The notes: a model not told the origin generated them from the sequence alone. A DNA stretch of 64,000 nt from Microcystis aeruginosa FD4 (GCF_009792235.1 NZ_CP046973.1:4526001-4590000), one strand, 5' to 3'; positions 49,429 through 58,333 are shown, counted from the stretch's first letter. Numbers and translations are program-made.

Positions 49429-52400
49429 ATGTACGATCCCATTGAAATCACTAAACTTTTCGTATTCGGAACAAACAGTCCATCACCGGATGACTACAAT
49501 CAACACATTAGGCCGACAGGGGCTACCCCCGCATCGATTCCCTACAGCATGAGTGATTATATGACGGGCGGCGGCGGGCGTTTCGCCTATCCGTCACTGT
49601 TCGGTGCCGTAGAAAAGTTTTTCACTACAGCTATTCCTGATGGTACCTATTCTTACAGTCAGATAGCCACCCTTCTCGGTCTGTCCGCGAGCGATCTAAC
49701 AGTTGGAATCTCTCAGTACGGGACAGGCATCGGTAGTGCCGATCATGCAGAGCGTTCATACATTTTCGGTAGCACCAGTTTTAAACTTGACACGTCGGGA
49801 ACCACCTTCGAGGTTGTTGGCGGTGTCAAGACTATCAAAAACATGGAGGTGCGTGCTTTTGATGACAATTTTGACTTTACGGCAGGTAATCAACTCGCCC
49901 AATTAATTAACAATCTTTTTCTTGAGCCGACTTTAGATCCCTATGGATTGGGACGCGGGCCGGTCGATATTGTTTTTAGTGGGTCGGGAAAAACTTACGC
50001 TAGTTACAGTCAGACCAATTTTGCGACCGATGAAGGACGTGAGGGCGAGGTGAGCGTTATCGGTAGCTTGTCACGTCCTTTCAAAGATGCCGCCGGGATT
50101 CTCAGTCTCCCAAGCTCTTACCTATCGAACATCGCCTCAGATTCGTTCCTGTCTTTTAAGCGCGGCGATTTAAAAGTAATTTACGGAACTCCTGGAAACG
50201 ATAATCTTAACTCATTTGATGCGGAGTTGAGCTTGGATGTTTATTTCGGGTTTCTAATGGTCGGAGGCGCTGGAAACGATACACTGAACGGCGACCCATT
50301 TGCCGATGAGCTTCAAGGAGGCGAGGGCAGTGACGTTTTGAATGGCGCTCTCGGAAACGATACTCTGATTGGCGGCGTGGATAACGACACCCTGAACGGC
50401 GGTCTCGGAGACGATCTCTTCATAGGTGGCACAGGCGATGACAGTATAGACGGCGGCTCGTTCCTATTCGGACTTTTCGCGGGAAACGACCGCTCTCAAT
50501 ATATAGGTACTTTGGCTGACTACGATGTCGAGTTTCTGCCCGACGATACCGTCCGAATCCAGGACAAGGTAAGCGGCCGCGACGGTACTGACATCCTTAA
50601 AGGTGTTGAGGTCGCGGTCTTCTCCGATAAATCGATCAATCTCCGGCCCGGACAGGATATCGCCTTCGTGATCGACACGACCGGGAGTATGTTCGACGAC
50701 ATCGACGCGGTGAAGTCGAGCTCCAGCCAGATTATCAACGCAATTTTTGACGGTGAAGGCGGCTTTTTAGATTCTCGGATCGCCGTAGTAGGTTATAACG
50801 ATCCGGGGACAAACACTTTTCTGAACTTTACTGACCAACCGAAGATAGATGACAGAAAGACAGCGGCCATCAATGCCATTAATAGCATTTCAGTGGGGGG
50901 CGGCGGTGACTTTCCTGAATTAGTCAACTCGGGATTGCTCCGTGCCTTGTCTGGTGGTGCTGGCGAATGGAACAAAGAAGCGGTTTCTCGTTCGATCATC
51001 CTGTTCGGCGATGCGCCACCCAAAGATACTGAACTTCGTGCCCAAGTGCTTCAGCTTGCTGCCAATATTGGTGTCTCAATTCCTAGCACACTCACGTCAA
51101 TGTCTATCGTCGGTGACATCGAAACCAGCAGCGTTACAACAGGTCTCACCGCAACGCGCTTTTTTGTCTCAACAGTGGACACAGAAGGAACTGAGGAAAC
51201 ATTTCCTGTTCAAATCTTCACGATCTTGATCGGCAACGACCCGACAACAGCCGCTGATTTTAACAGTCTCGCCACCGAAACAGGCGGGAAGGCTTTTACC
51301 GCAGCGGACGCGGGAGAAATTGTTACCAAAATCTTAGAAGTGATCGACGAAGTTACCACAATTGTCACCTTAGCTGTCTCTCCCAGCAGTGTGAATGAAG
51401 ATGGGACAACTAACTTAGTCTATACCTTCACTCGCACCGGAGCCACAACTGATGCTTTAACCGTCAACTATACAGTTGGGGGGACAGCAACTTTTGACAC
51501 AGATTACACCCAAACTGGTGCAGCAAGTTTCACAAGTACAACCGGGACAGTTACTTTCGCTGCTGGTTCATCAACTGCGACTGTCACAATAGACCCCACT
51601 GCTGATACAACTGTTGAAGACGATGAAACCGTAACTTTAACCCTTGCTTCTGGAACAGGTTATGCCATAGGTACGACTGACGCAGTTGTGGGAATCATTA
51701 CTAATACTGATACTGATACTGAAACTCCTAGTAATCAAGCTCCAACAAATTTAGCATTAAGTGCCACTACAGTAAATGAAAATGTTCCTGTTAACACAGT
51801 GATAGGAACATTTTCCAGCACAGACCCCGATACCGGTAATACCCTTACCTATAGCTTAGTTGCAGGAACAGGAGATACAGATAACTCAGCCTTCTCGATT
51901 GTAGGGAATCAATTACAGATTAATAATTCCCCCGATTTTGAAACCAAGAATAGTTACAGTATTCGGGTAAAAACCACCGACCAAGGGGGACTAAGTTTTG
52001 AGAAAACCTTGACAATTACTGTCAATGATGTTAATGAAACTCCCGGTAATCAAGCTCCAACAAATTTAGCATTAAGTGCGACCACAGTAAATGAAAATGT
52101 TGCTCCCAATACGGTGATAGGAACATTTTCTAGCACAGACCCCGATACTGGCAATAGCTTTATCTATAGTTTGATAGCAGGAACAGGAGATACAGATAAC
52201 TCAGCCTTCTCGATTGTGGGGAATCAATTACAGATTAATAATTCTCCCGATTTTGAAACTAAGAATAGTTACAGTATTCGAGTTAAAACAACTGACCAAG
52301 GAGGACTAGGTTTTGAGAAAGTCCTGGTCATTACTGTTAATGACCTCAATGAAACTCCTGGGAATCAAGCTCCAACAAATTTAGCATTAAGTGCCACTAC

Positions 52401-53976
52401 AGTAAATGAAAATGTTCCTGTTAACACAGTAATTGGAACATTTTCTACCACAGACCCCGATACTGGGAATAGCTTTATCTATAGTTTGATAGCAGGAACA
52501 GGAGATACAGATAATACAGCATTCTCGATTGTAGGAAATCAATTACAGATTAATAATTCCCCTGATTTTGAAACCAGGAATAGTTACAGCATTCGAGTAA
52601 AAACCACCGACCAAGGGGGACTAGGTTTTGAAAAAGTCTTGGTCATTACTGTTAATAATGTCAATGAAACTCCTGGTAATCTTGCTCCTACAGCCCTAAT
52701 TTTCCAAAATGCTGTCACCGAGTTAGCTGAAAATGTCGATGTCACCCCAGAATTTAAAGTCGCCGACCTCCTGATTGAAGATGATGGTTTAGGAACCAAT
52801 AATCTCTCCCTCACGGGACGGGATAGGGAACTCTTCTTAATTCGGAATTCGGCTCTTTTCTATGTCGGTTTTGCTCCTAATTTTGAAGCTCAAAACAGTT
52901 ACGAAGTCACTGTGAATGTGGATGATCCAACCGTTGGTGTCACCCCCGATCTCACCCAAACCTTGACTTTAAACATCACCGATGTCAATGAAGCTCCCAC
53001 AGCCCTAATTCTTGCCAATAGCACCAAGGCGATCGCTGAAAACAGCGATACCAGTCAAGGTGTAAAAGTTGCCGATATTCAGATCACTGATGATGCCCTG
53101 GGAACAAATAGCCTTTCTTTGCTGGGGAACGATCAGAGCAGTTTCCAGATTCGTGGCCGGGAATTATTCTTCATCGGTAAGGCCGATTTTGAAGCCCAAT
53201 CCCTCTATAATCTGACGGTGGCGGTGACGGATACCACCCTCAAACCGGCTCCCAACGCCACGCCAGACGCAACGGTTAATTTCACCCTAGAAATTACCAA
53301 TCTACCCGACCAAGCCGTTAATCCCCAAACCCTCCAATTTAACAATAGGGGTGATGGACAAGGTTCTCTGGTTTTCAACTTTAGTGACTTGCCCGGTAGC
53401 ATACAGGTCAAAGCGATTGAGGAAGGACTTCAACAGACGGGAGCTTTCTTCAATAACGTTGTCGGTCTCTATCCAGTGGCCGATGATAACGGAGCCGTTT
53501 TTGACAGCCTCGATTTAGATGGAGATGGCAACGCAACAGAGTTAATTCAACCCAGTCAAGCGGGTTATGCGCGTACCGCCTTAAGTCAAGCGGTGAATAA
53601 CTTCATTTTACGGGCCAGTGGGGAAGGGGCAAACCAAAGCACCACCGCCGCTGAATTTGGGGATGTGTTGTTGGAAGGGGGGCGACGCTACGCACCCTTT
53701 GTGATTGCCAATGGGGGCAATCTGGGAGGAAGTCTGCAAGGGAGTATCCAAGCATTTTTATCCAAAAATCCCGATAACGTGGCGGCTACCCTAGAAAACT
53801 ATATGACCCATGAGGTGGCCTACTTCTCCTTTGGGGCGGCAAATCCCGATGGGGCGGAACATTTACGGTCAAGGGGGAATAGTATCTTTGGCTTTGAGGA
53901 TTTACCGGGTAACTTACCCAATATCAGCGATAACGACTTTAATGATGGGATTTTGGCGTTTAATTTTATTGCTTAA
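49429..53976 (+). CDS. Giant RTX/vWA/Calx-beta/cadherin-like surface protein
   Basis: 1515 residues. About 1-275: a domain I do not recognise. About 275-350: RTX calcium-binding nonapeptides (GGAGNDTLNGD, GGEGSDVLNG, GALGNDTLIGG, GGLGDDLFIGG). About 405-640: a von Willebrand A domain with MIDAS motif DTTGSM and later GGGGDFPE. About 650-750: Calx-beta (VNEDGTTNLVYTFTRTG, VEDDETVTLTL). About 765-1080: three almost identical cadherin-like repeats, each opening NQAPTNLALSATTVNENV. About 1080-1290: two more diverged repeats. About 1300-1515: DUF4114 domain with FGFEDLPGN and SDNDFNDGIL. No N-terminal signal; RTX and the C-terminal domain fit type I secretion. Probably an adhesin or cell-surface protein. 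Confidence 0.85.
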   Translation: MYDPIEITKLFVFGTNSPSPDDYNQHIRPTGATPASIPYSMSDYMTGGGGRFAYPSLFGAVEKFFTTAIPDGTYSYSQIATLLGLSASDLTVGISQYGTGIGSADHAERSYIFGSTSFKLDTSGTTFEVVGGVKTIKNMEVRAFDDNFDFTAGNQLAQLINNLFLEPTLDPYGLGRGPVDIVFSGSGKTYASYSQTNFATDEGREGEVSVIGSLSRPFKDAAGILSLPSSYLSNIASDSFLSFKRGDLKVIYGTPGNDNLNSFDAELSLDVYFGFLMVGGAGNDTLNGDPFADELQGGEGSDVLNGALGNDTLIGGVDNDTLNGGLGDDLFIGGTGDDSIDGGSFLFGLFAGNDRSQYIGTLADYDVEFLPDDTVRIQDKVSGRDGTDILKGVEVAVFSDKSINLRPGQDIAFVIDTTGSMFDDIDAVKSSSSQIINAIFDGEGGFLDSRIAVVGYNDPGTNTFLNFTDQPKIDDRKTAAINAINSISVGGGGDFPELVNSGLLRALSGGAGEWNKEAVSRSIILFGDAPPKDTELRAQVLQLAANIGVSIPSTLTSMSIVGDIETSSVTTGLTATRFFVSTVDTEGTEETFPVQIFTILIGNDPTTAADFNSLATETGGKAFTAADAGEIVTKILEVIDEVTTIVTLAVSPSSVNEDGTTNLVYTFTRTGATTDALTVNYTVGGTATFDTDYTQTGAASFTSTTGTVTFAAGSSTATVTIDPTADTTVEDDETVTLTLASGTGYAIGTTDAVVGIITNTDTDTETPSNQAPTNLALSATTVNENVPVNTVIGTFSSTDPDTGNTLTYSLVAGTGDTDNSAFSIVGNQLQINNSPDFETKNSYSIRVKTTDQGGLSFEKTLTITVNDVNETPGNQAPTNLALSATTVNENVAPNTVIGTFSSTDPDTGNSFIYSLIAGTGDTDNSAFSIVGNQLQINNSPDFETKNSYSIRVKTTDQGGLGFEKVLVITVNDLNETPGNQAPTNLALSATTVNENVPVNTVIGTFSTTDPDTGNSFIYSLIAGTGDTDNTAFSIVGNQLQINNSPDFETRNSYSIRVKTTDQGGLGFEKVLVITVNNVNETPGNLAPTALIFQNAVTELAENVDVTPEFKVADLLIEDDGLGTNNLSLTGRDRELFLIRNSALFYVGFAPNFEAQNSYEVTVNVDDPTVGVTPDLTQTLTLNITDVNEAPTALILANSTKAIAENSDTSQGVKVADIQITDDALGTNSLSLLGNDQSSFQIRGRELFFIGKADFEAQSLYNLTVAVTDTTLKPAPNATPDATVNFTLEITNLPDQAVNPQTLQFNNRGDGQGSLVFNFSDLPGSIQVKAIEEGLQQTGAFFNNVVGLYPVADDNGAVFDSLDLDGDGNATELIQPSQAGYARTALSQAVNNFILRASGEGANQSTTAAEFGDVLLEGGRRYAPFVIANGGNLGGSLQGSIQAFLSKNPDNVAATLENYMTHEVAYFSFGAANPDGAEHLRSRGNSIFGFEDLPGNLPNISDNDFNDGILAFNFIA
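51728..52672 (+). repeat. Three near-identical 315-bp coding repeats
   Basis: Three tandem copies of about 315 bp, beginning near 51733, 52048 and 52363, code for the cadherin-like domains of the surface protein. They differ mostly by silent changes, so copy number may vary by unequal crossover. Confidence 0.8.
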
Positions 53977-54089
53977 TCGTCTTTTGTTGGTCTGACAAAC
54001 CTTTTCCTCTGGGAGTTGCGGGTGGTTGTCTTTTTCTAACTGCGAATCGCCGTCATTTGTCGCCCCACAGGACTCATTGCCGTTTTCTG

Positions 54090-54206
54090 ATTAATGATAG
54101 CACTGCGGGCTTCCAATCCAGCAATGATTTATTAATAAATATCACTGGATTTACTGGCACTTTACCAGCTTTAGGGAGCATTACAGTGGGTAATTTCTTT
54201 GTTTAA
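54090..54206 (+). pseudogene. Bluetail-type gene end, copy 1
   Basis: The frame reads INDSTAGFQSSNDLLINITG then FTGTLPALGSITVGNFFV and stops at 54204. This is the C-terminal pattern of the bluetail-type domain of cyanobacterial surface proteins. Nothing in frame upstream looks like the rest of such a protein. A second copy lies at 55077-55184. Confidence 0.6.
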
Positions 54207-54211
54207 TTAAT

Positions 54212-54330
54212 ACCATTTTTCTAAAGTAATGGCAGAGATGGTTAATTACCCTCACCCACAACCCCTCTCCCTTTTTGGGAGAGGACAGTAAGATTTCTGC
54301 TACAAATAAAGAAAAATGTATAACCTTACC
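54212..54330. mobile_element. MITE-like element, family D
   Basis: TACCATTTTTCTAAAG at the left and, reversed, ATACATTTTTCTTTA at the right form partial inverted ends; inside is a hairpin CCTCTCCCTTTTTGGGAGAGG. The left part recurs at 6598-6625 (ATACCATTTTTCAAAAGTAA). Confidence 0.45.
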
Positions 54331-54382
54331 TATCAAAACTTTGCCGTCACAATTTAGGACAACAATGGTATGCCATGGACCT

Positions 54383-54716
54383 CTACTCTTCTTCATCTTC
54401 TTGACTTGACAAAGGCTTTTGTGCAACGTGGCGCACGAAAAGAATCTGCACAATATCGCCAGTGATGGTAAAGAGAATTCTGTAGGCACTACGTCCCTTA
54501 CCATAAATAAGTTGTCGGATTTCTTCCTCGAAGAAATTATTTTCAAAAGCAAGTGAACAACGGTAAGGCATTTGCTCTAGTGACAGAATTGCTTTGTACA
54601 ATCCTTCTAGCCACAACCTCGCTTTTCGAGGAGAATCTTTACTGAACCACAGATAGGCTTTTTCAATTCCCTGTTGTGCTTGCTGGTTGTATGACCACTT
54701 GATACTTTTGGCTCAT
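54383..54716 (-). pseudogene. RelE/ParE-type toxin, frameshifted near start
   Basis: From the ATG at 54716 the frame reads MSQKYQVVIQP and then reaches a stop after seven codons; in the next frame GIEKAYLWFSKDSPRKARLW leads into LEGLYKAILSLEQMPYRCSL, IRQLIYGKGRSAYRILFTIT and VQILFVRHVAQKPL. That is a complete RelE/ParE-fold toxin with the usual Arg-rich strand. So one base is gained or lost near 54680. The ATG overlaps the antitoxin stop (ATGA), the usual order. An ATG at 54616 would give only the last 77 residues. The toxin is probably inactive. Confidence 0.8.
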
Positions 54717-55003
54717 GGAGAACTGTCCAGTTTATCGAACAATTCAGAGAAGAATTCCTCTGCCTTCTTACCTTTGCCTTGCTTCATCTCTTCAAGACCA
54801 CGCTTGACTCCTTTAAGCGTCTCAACCAATTCTGCAGCTTCAAGAAGTGTCTGATAGGATTCCGCATCCTGCACGACGAGTGCTGCTTTCCCATCAACCG
54901 TAAGCACCAAAGGGTCTTTGGTTTGTTTGAGATGCTCTATGAACTGGGTCGTGTTTCGTTTAAACTCAGTTAGAGAATGAATGTCTTTTGAAAGGTTGAG
55001 CAT
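54713..55003 (-). CDS. Phd/YefM-type antitoxin
   Basis: 96 residues from an ATG at 55003. SLTEFKRNTTQFIEHLKQTK then DPLVLTVDGKAALVVQDAES and YQTLLE is the Phd/YefM DNA-binding fold; the C-terminal acidic helix (EEMKQGKGKKAEEFFSELFD) would bind the toxin. The gene is intact and partly overlaps the broken toxin gene. Antitoxins of this class repress their own promoter by binding palindromes upstream. A start at 55018 is possible but less typical. Confidence 0.85.
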   Translation of the reverse strand: MLNLSKDIHSLTEFKRNTTQFIEHLKQTKDPLVLTVDGKAALVVQDAESYQTLLEAAELVETLKGVKRGLEEMKQGKGKKAEEFFSELFDKLDSSP

Positions 55004-55076
55004 TATCCTAGCAGACAAAACGCATTTAACTATATGCTACCTTAAATTAAGTCCCCTGTGACAAATACCCGCTCCT

Positions 55077-55184
55077 CTCACTGCTGGCTTCCAATCCAGC
55101 AATGATTTATTAATAAATATCACCGGATTTACCGGCACTTTACCAGCTTTAGGGAGCATTCCGGTGGGTAATTTCTTTATCTAA
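55077..55184 (+). pseudogene. Bluetail-type gene end, copy 2
   Basis: Nearly the same as 54090-54206 (TAGFQSSNDLLINITGFTGT, LPALGSIPVGNFFI), about 95 % alike at DNA level. The two copies stand on either side of the Phd-RelE pair. Confidence 0.65.
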
Positions 55185-55212
55185 GTGTCTAAGCTCTCCT
55201 TCTAAGTCACCT

Positions 55213-55245
55213 AGAAAACGGGTTTCTCCGAGAAACCCGTTTTCT
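55213..55245. repeat. GAAAACGGGTTTCT hairpin
   Basis: A 33-base perfect hairpin, AGAAAACGGGTTTCT then CCG then AGAAACCCGTTTTCT, of the same family as 8759-8791 and 9833-9865. It lies 70 bases upstream of the IscA-like gene. Confidence 0.8.
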
Positions 55246-55312
55246 GTGTTACAACAACTATGGTATAACTTCTCAATAACTTGATATTATTATTACAATA
55301 GTCTCAAAAACA

Positions 55313-55636
55313 ATGATCGAATTAAGTCCCGCTGCCGCTAGAGAAATTGAACGTTGGAGTCAAAGCCGTCGCCTGGGGGGGTCTTATCTGCGTTTGGCCG
55401 TAAAAAACGGTGGTTGTTCGGGACTTCACTACCATCTCGAATTAACCGATATTGCGGCAGAAAACGATCGCTTTTATCAAAGTCAGGGTATTAATATTTT
55501 AGTCGATCCTGACAGCGATCGCTACCTACAAATTTTTAAATTAGACTATTCAGAAGATCTCATGGGTGGTGGTTTCCGTTTTACCAATGCCAACGCCCAA
55601 AATATCTGCGGTTGTGGTCTTTCCTTTAGTGCCTAA
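55313..55636 (+). CDS. IscA/SufA-like iron-sulfur carrier
   Basis: 107 residues of the HesB/IscA family, A-type carriers that hold and pass on Fe-S clusters. The three cluster Cys are seen: NGGCSGLHYHLEL and then CGCGLSFS at the end. The order ELSPAAAREIERW opens the fold. Length is normal. ATG at 55313. The stop abuts the stop of mraY on the other strand, leaving no intergenic space. Confidence 0.92.
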   Translation: MIELSPAAAREIERWSQSRRLGGSYLRLAVKNGGCSGLHYHLELTDIAAENDRFYQSQGINILVDPDSDRYLQIFKLDYSEDLMGGGFRFTNANAQNICGCGLSFSA

Positions 55637-56704
55637 TTAACTACTCCAAATAGCCAAGGCAACTAAAACCGCATTAACCAGATAAAATGCTCCCACAATC
55701 CTGGTTTCCGTCCAACCACTTAATTCTAAATGATGATGAAAAGGAGCCATTTTTAACAATCTTTTCCCCTTGCCATCGGGTTCTTTTGTGGCTTTATAAT
55801 AGCTAACCTGAGCGATTACCGAAAGAGATTCCAGAAAGAACAGACCACTAATTAAAAATAATCCCCAGAGATGTCCAGTAATTAAACCCACCGCAGCTAA
55901 AGCACCTCCCAAAGCGAGGGAACCCGTATCACCCATGAACACTTTAGCAGGGTTGCGGTTATGAAAAATGAAGCCTAGACAAGCACCACTAAAACAAGTG
56001 CAGAAAATCGCTAAATCCGGATGACTAGGAGCGATAATAATACCTAAACCCAGAAAAGCGATCGCACCTGTTCCCCCCGCTAATCCATCCACCCCATCGG
56101 TGAGATTAGTGGCGTTACTTTCAGCCACAAGGACAAATCCCGCCAAAATCCAGAAGAAAAAGCCCAAAGGAATCACTAATCGACCCCAAAGGGTGATATC
56201 GGTACTCACCTGATTGACCAACATCCAGAGGCAAAAAAGCACCGCCCCCGTTATCTGTAAAATTAACTTCATCTGGGGAGATAGGCCTTTATTCGACTTA
56301 TAACGCAGAATTTGCCAATCGTCTAACCAACCGATACCCATGTAAACAAAGGTCAGCAAAGCAACCGCTACCACATTAGGAGTGAATTTAGACCAGATTA
56401 AAGCGAAAATAAGGGCTACTGGCACAAAAAAGCTGCCTCCCATTGTCGGGGTTCCTGCTTTCTTTAAATGAGCTTGGGGGCCATCTTCGCGCATAATCTG
56501 ACCCATTTTCAAGCGCCGCAGCATCGGCACTACCCAGCAACCAAGACCACCACTGATTAATGTTGTGGCCATCAGGGGGGGTAAAAGGGAATTAGTGGAC
56601 TGAAAAAAAACTACTAACAGAAATAGTAATCCCGTTAGTAGAATCAGGAGATGGGTTCCAGTGGGTTTTTTAAGAATGGAAGCGGAAAAAAAGTTAGCGT
56701 TCAC
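55637..56704 (-). CDS. mraY: Phospho-N-acetylmuramoyl-pentapeptide transferase
   Basis: 355 residues with about ten membrane helices. MraY transfers phospho-MurNAc-pentapeptide to undecaprenyl phosphate to make lipid I at the inner membrane. Seen: REDGPQAHLKKAGTPTMGGS, GWLDDWQILRYKSNKGLSPQ with the Asp pair, NATNLTDGVDGLAGG, GFIFHNRNPAKVFMGDTGSL and MAPFHHHLELSGWTE. All are hallmark motifs. ATG at 56704. DUF3134 gene follows upstream by 45 bases. Confidence 0.97.
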   Translation of the reverse strand: MNANFFSASILKKPTGTHLLILLTGLLFLLVVFFQSTNSLLPPLMATTLISGGLGCWVVPMLRRLKMGQIMREDGPQAHLKKAGTPTMGGSFFVPVALIFALIWSKFTPNVVAVALLTFVYMGIGWLDDWQILRYKSNKGLSPQMKLILQITGAVLFCLWMLVNQVSTDITLWGRLVIPLGFFFWILAGFVLVAESNATNLTDGVDGLAGGTGAIAFLGLGIIIAPSHPDLAIFCTCFSGACLGFIFHNRNPAKVFMGDTGSLALGGALAAVGLITGHLWGLFLISGLFFLESLSVIAQVSYYKATKEPDGKGKRLLKMAPFHHHLELSGWTETRIVGAFYLVNAVLVALAIWSS

Positions 56705-56749
56705 GACTAAAGCGCCAGATAAGGGGAAAATTTGCCAAAGAAGACGGGA

Positions 56750-56986
56750 TTAATCTTCATCTAAGACTAATTCATCCTCGTCGTCATCATAACCGATATC
56801 ATCGACATCCATCAGTTCAGATAGTTCCACATCTTCTTCGAGAGTGAGATACGGTTCGGCAATTTTATCCCGGGGAATCATGCGATTATTTTTTTCTAAC
56901 CACTCGACAATGGAAGCGTCTTTTTTTAGGGGAATAACCGCGGCCGGTTCGTAGCGGGGTTCTTGACGAATAGAAGGATTAAGCAT
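56750..56986 (-). CDS. DUF3134 family protein
   Basis: 78 residues from the ATG at 56986; MLNPSIRQEPRYEPAAVIPL is the family opening, followed by IVEWLEKNNRMIPRD and a very acidic tail (DDIGYDDDEDELVLDED). A longer frame from 57013 overlaps mutT by four bases and adds nine residues. DUF3134 is restricted to cyanobacteria and has no known role. The close spacing suggests one transcript with mutT and mraY. Confidence 0.85.
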   Translation of the reverse strand: MLNPSIRQEPRYEPAAVIPLKKDASIVEWLEKNNRMIPRDKIAEPYLTLEEDVELSELMDVDDIGYDDDEDELVLDED

Positions 56987-57009
56987 AATCACTCGACGAT
57001 TAACAGCAA

Positions 57010-57432
57010 TCATTTCGAGTTTACCATGTCTTTTAAGGCTCTGATAATCTCTTGATTGGCCGCGGGGAAAGTGTAATTATCTAGTTCCTGGATAGTTACC
57101 CAGCGGATTTCTTCACATTCGATCGCTCTCGCTTGGCCGGTTAGATAACGACAGTTATATACTTGTAGATTAACCCGAAAATGACTATAGGTGTGATCGA
57201 TAGTGATTAAATGACTATCAACCGCGATTTCAATGCCAATTTCTTCTAATATCTCCCGTTTAATACATTCTTGTACCGTTTCATTGCCTTCGATTTTGCC
57301 ACCGGGGAATTCCCAAAAACCGCCCAAGAGTCCCTTGGCCAGACGGCGATCGATTAAAATTAAATCTCGATCATCTCTAATTACGGCCACACCGATTTGT
57401 TTACGGGGTAAAGAGTCTGTTTCTGGAATCAT
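57010..57432 (-). CDS. mutT: NUDIX hydrolase, MutT-type
   Basis: 140 residues. The Nudix box is complete: GGKIEGNETVQECIKREILE EIGIE with the RExxEExG pattern, here split as GGKIEGNETV and REILEEIG. QIGVAVIRDDRDLILIDRRL opens it, with the LLGGFWEFPGG stretch typical of 8-oxo-dGTP diphosphatases that cleanse the nucleotide pool. ATG at 57432. It is probably first in a transcript with DUF3134 and mraY. Confidence 0.9.
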   Translation of the reverse strand: MIPETDSLPRKQIGVAVIRDDRDLILIDRRLAKGLLGGFWEFPGGKIEGNETVQECIKREILEEIGIEIAVDSHLITIDHTYSHFRVNLQVYNCRYLTGQARAIECEEIRWVTIQELDNYTFPAANQEIIRALKDMVNSK

Positions 57433-57535
57433 AGCGGTTATTAGCGAAAAAATCGGAAAAAATGGTTAAAAACTGACTTCGTAAAATTGACTCAAAAGAT
57501 GATACAATGGAGAATTGTACGATTAACGATTAACA

Positions 57536-57859
57536 ATGACAGTCAGTTCCGAATCAAAGTTTATTTTAAAAGTATTGTGGTTAGATCAAAACCTAGCGAT
57601 CGCTGTGGATCAGGTGGTCGGCAAAGGAACTAGCCCCCTGACCGCTTATTTTTTCTGGCCGCGTCATGATGCTTGGCAACAACTGCAAGAGGAGTTAGAA
57701 GCAAAACACTGGATTGATGAGTCCGATCGCGTTGATGTTCTCAACAAAGCCACAGAAGTAATTAATTTTTGGCAAGAATTACGCAATCAAGGCCGACAAA
57801 TCACCATGGCCGATGCACAGTTAAAATTCCCCGAAGTTGTTTTTAGTGGTAGCAATTAA
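57536..57859 (+). CDS. Ribosomal protein PSRP-3 / Ycf65
   Basis: 107 residues: SKFILKVLWLDQNLAIAVDQ, VVGKGTSPLTAYFFWPRHDA, WQQLQEELEAKHWIDESDRV and LLNKATEVINFWQ-type end. This is the PSRP-3/Ycf65 family, a small-subunit ribosomal protein of cyanobacteria and plastids. ATG at 57536. TGATACAAT at about 57498-57506 could be an extended -10 promoter element, without a clear -35. Confidence 0.93.
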   Translation: MTVSSESKFILKVLWLDQNLAIAVDQVVGKGTSPLTAYFFWPRHDAWQQLQEELEAKHWIDESDRVDVLNKATEVINFWQELRNQGRQITMADAQLKFPEVVFSGSN

Positions 57860-58015
57860 TTTCTAGCAGTTATCTTAATGGGGAGCGACAAAATCTCCAG
57901 TTTTAGGCAACGGAAAACAGGAAACGTTTTCACTGATCACCGATCAGGAGGAGAACAGCGACTTCTTAATAACACTATTCACTGAAACCTCAAATCTGAT
58001 CACTGATCACTGATA
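57860..58015. other. Intergenic stretch of short repeats
   Basis: It opens with AGCAGTTATCTTAATGGGGA (see 34490) and continues with CACTGATCACCGATCAGG- and CTGATCACTGATCACTG-type decamers. No gene. Confidence 0.5.
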
Positions 58016-58275
58016 AGGGACTTGCGCTTTGATAATGTACCTTTTGGGCGAACGCAGTTCGCCCCTACATTGTGGGCAAAGTCCGTTACTGTAGGGGCGC
58101 AAGGAACCTGCGCCCTCCGATTCGCTCAGGTTTGCCGATCACTCTAAGTAAGGGGAGAGCCTTCGAGAGTCCCCTTCCAATAAGGGACTTGCGCTTTGAT
58201 AATGTGCCATCTGGCTGGTCTGATTCTTCTACAGAGCGATTTTCAAAGCTGGGATATTATTCCCACGCAAGTCCC
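58016..58275. mobile_element. MITE family E, tandem or nested
   Basis: AGGGACTTGCGCTTTGATAA occurs at 58016 and again at 58183, and the block closes with CGCAAGTCCCT at 58265-58275, the inverted form. Between are two GGGCG hairpins (GGGCGAACGCAGTTCGCCC). So a roughly 93-bp element with inverted ends is preceded by a longer relative sharing its left end. Confidence 0.7.
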
Positions 58276-58295
58276 TAACCGATCACTGATAACTG

Positions 58296-58333
58296 AAAAA
58301 GAATCGGGTAGGTTTATATAAACCCGCCCGATT
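58296..58333 (-). terminator. Terminator of atpB-atpC
   Basis: On the minus strand ATCGGGCGGGTTT and AAACCTACCCGAT pair over TATA, followed by TCTTTTT. It begins about 30 bases after the atpC stop. Confidence 0.85.

Noticed and set aside
54181..54552. 123-codon minus frame overlapping the toxin gene
   Set aside because: It lies in another frame over the RelE-type coding sequence and a MITE; the RelE frame has clear family motifs.
57536..57545. A -35 box for the ycf65 promoter at TTGACT (about 57488)
   Set aside because: Only about 10 bases separate it from the TACAAT element, too few for a normal promoter.
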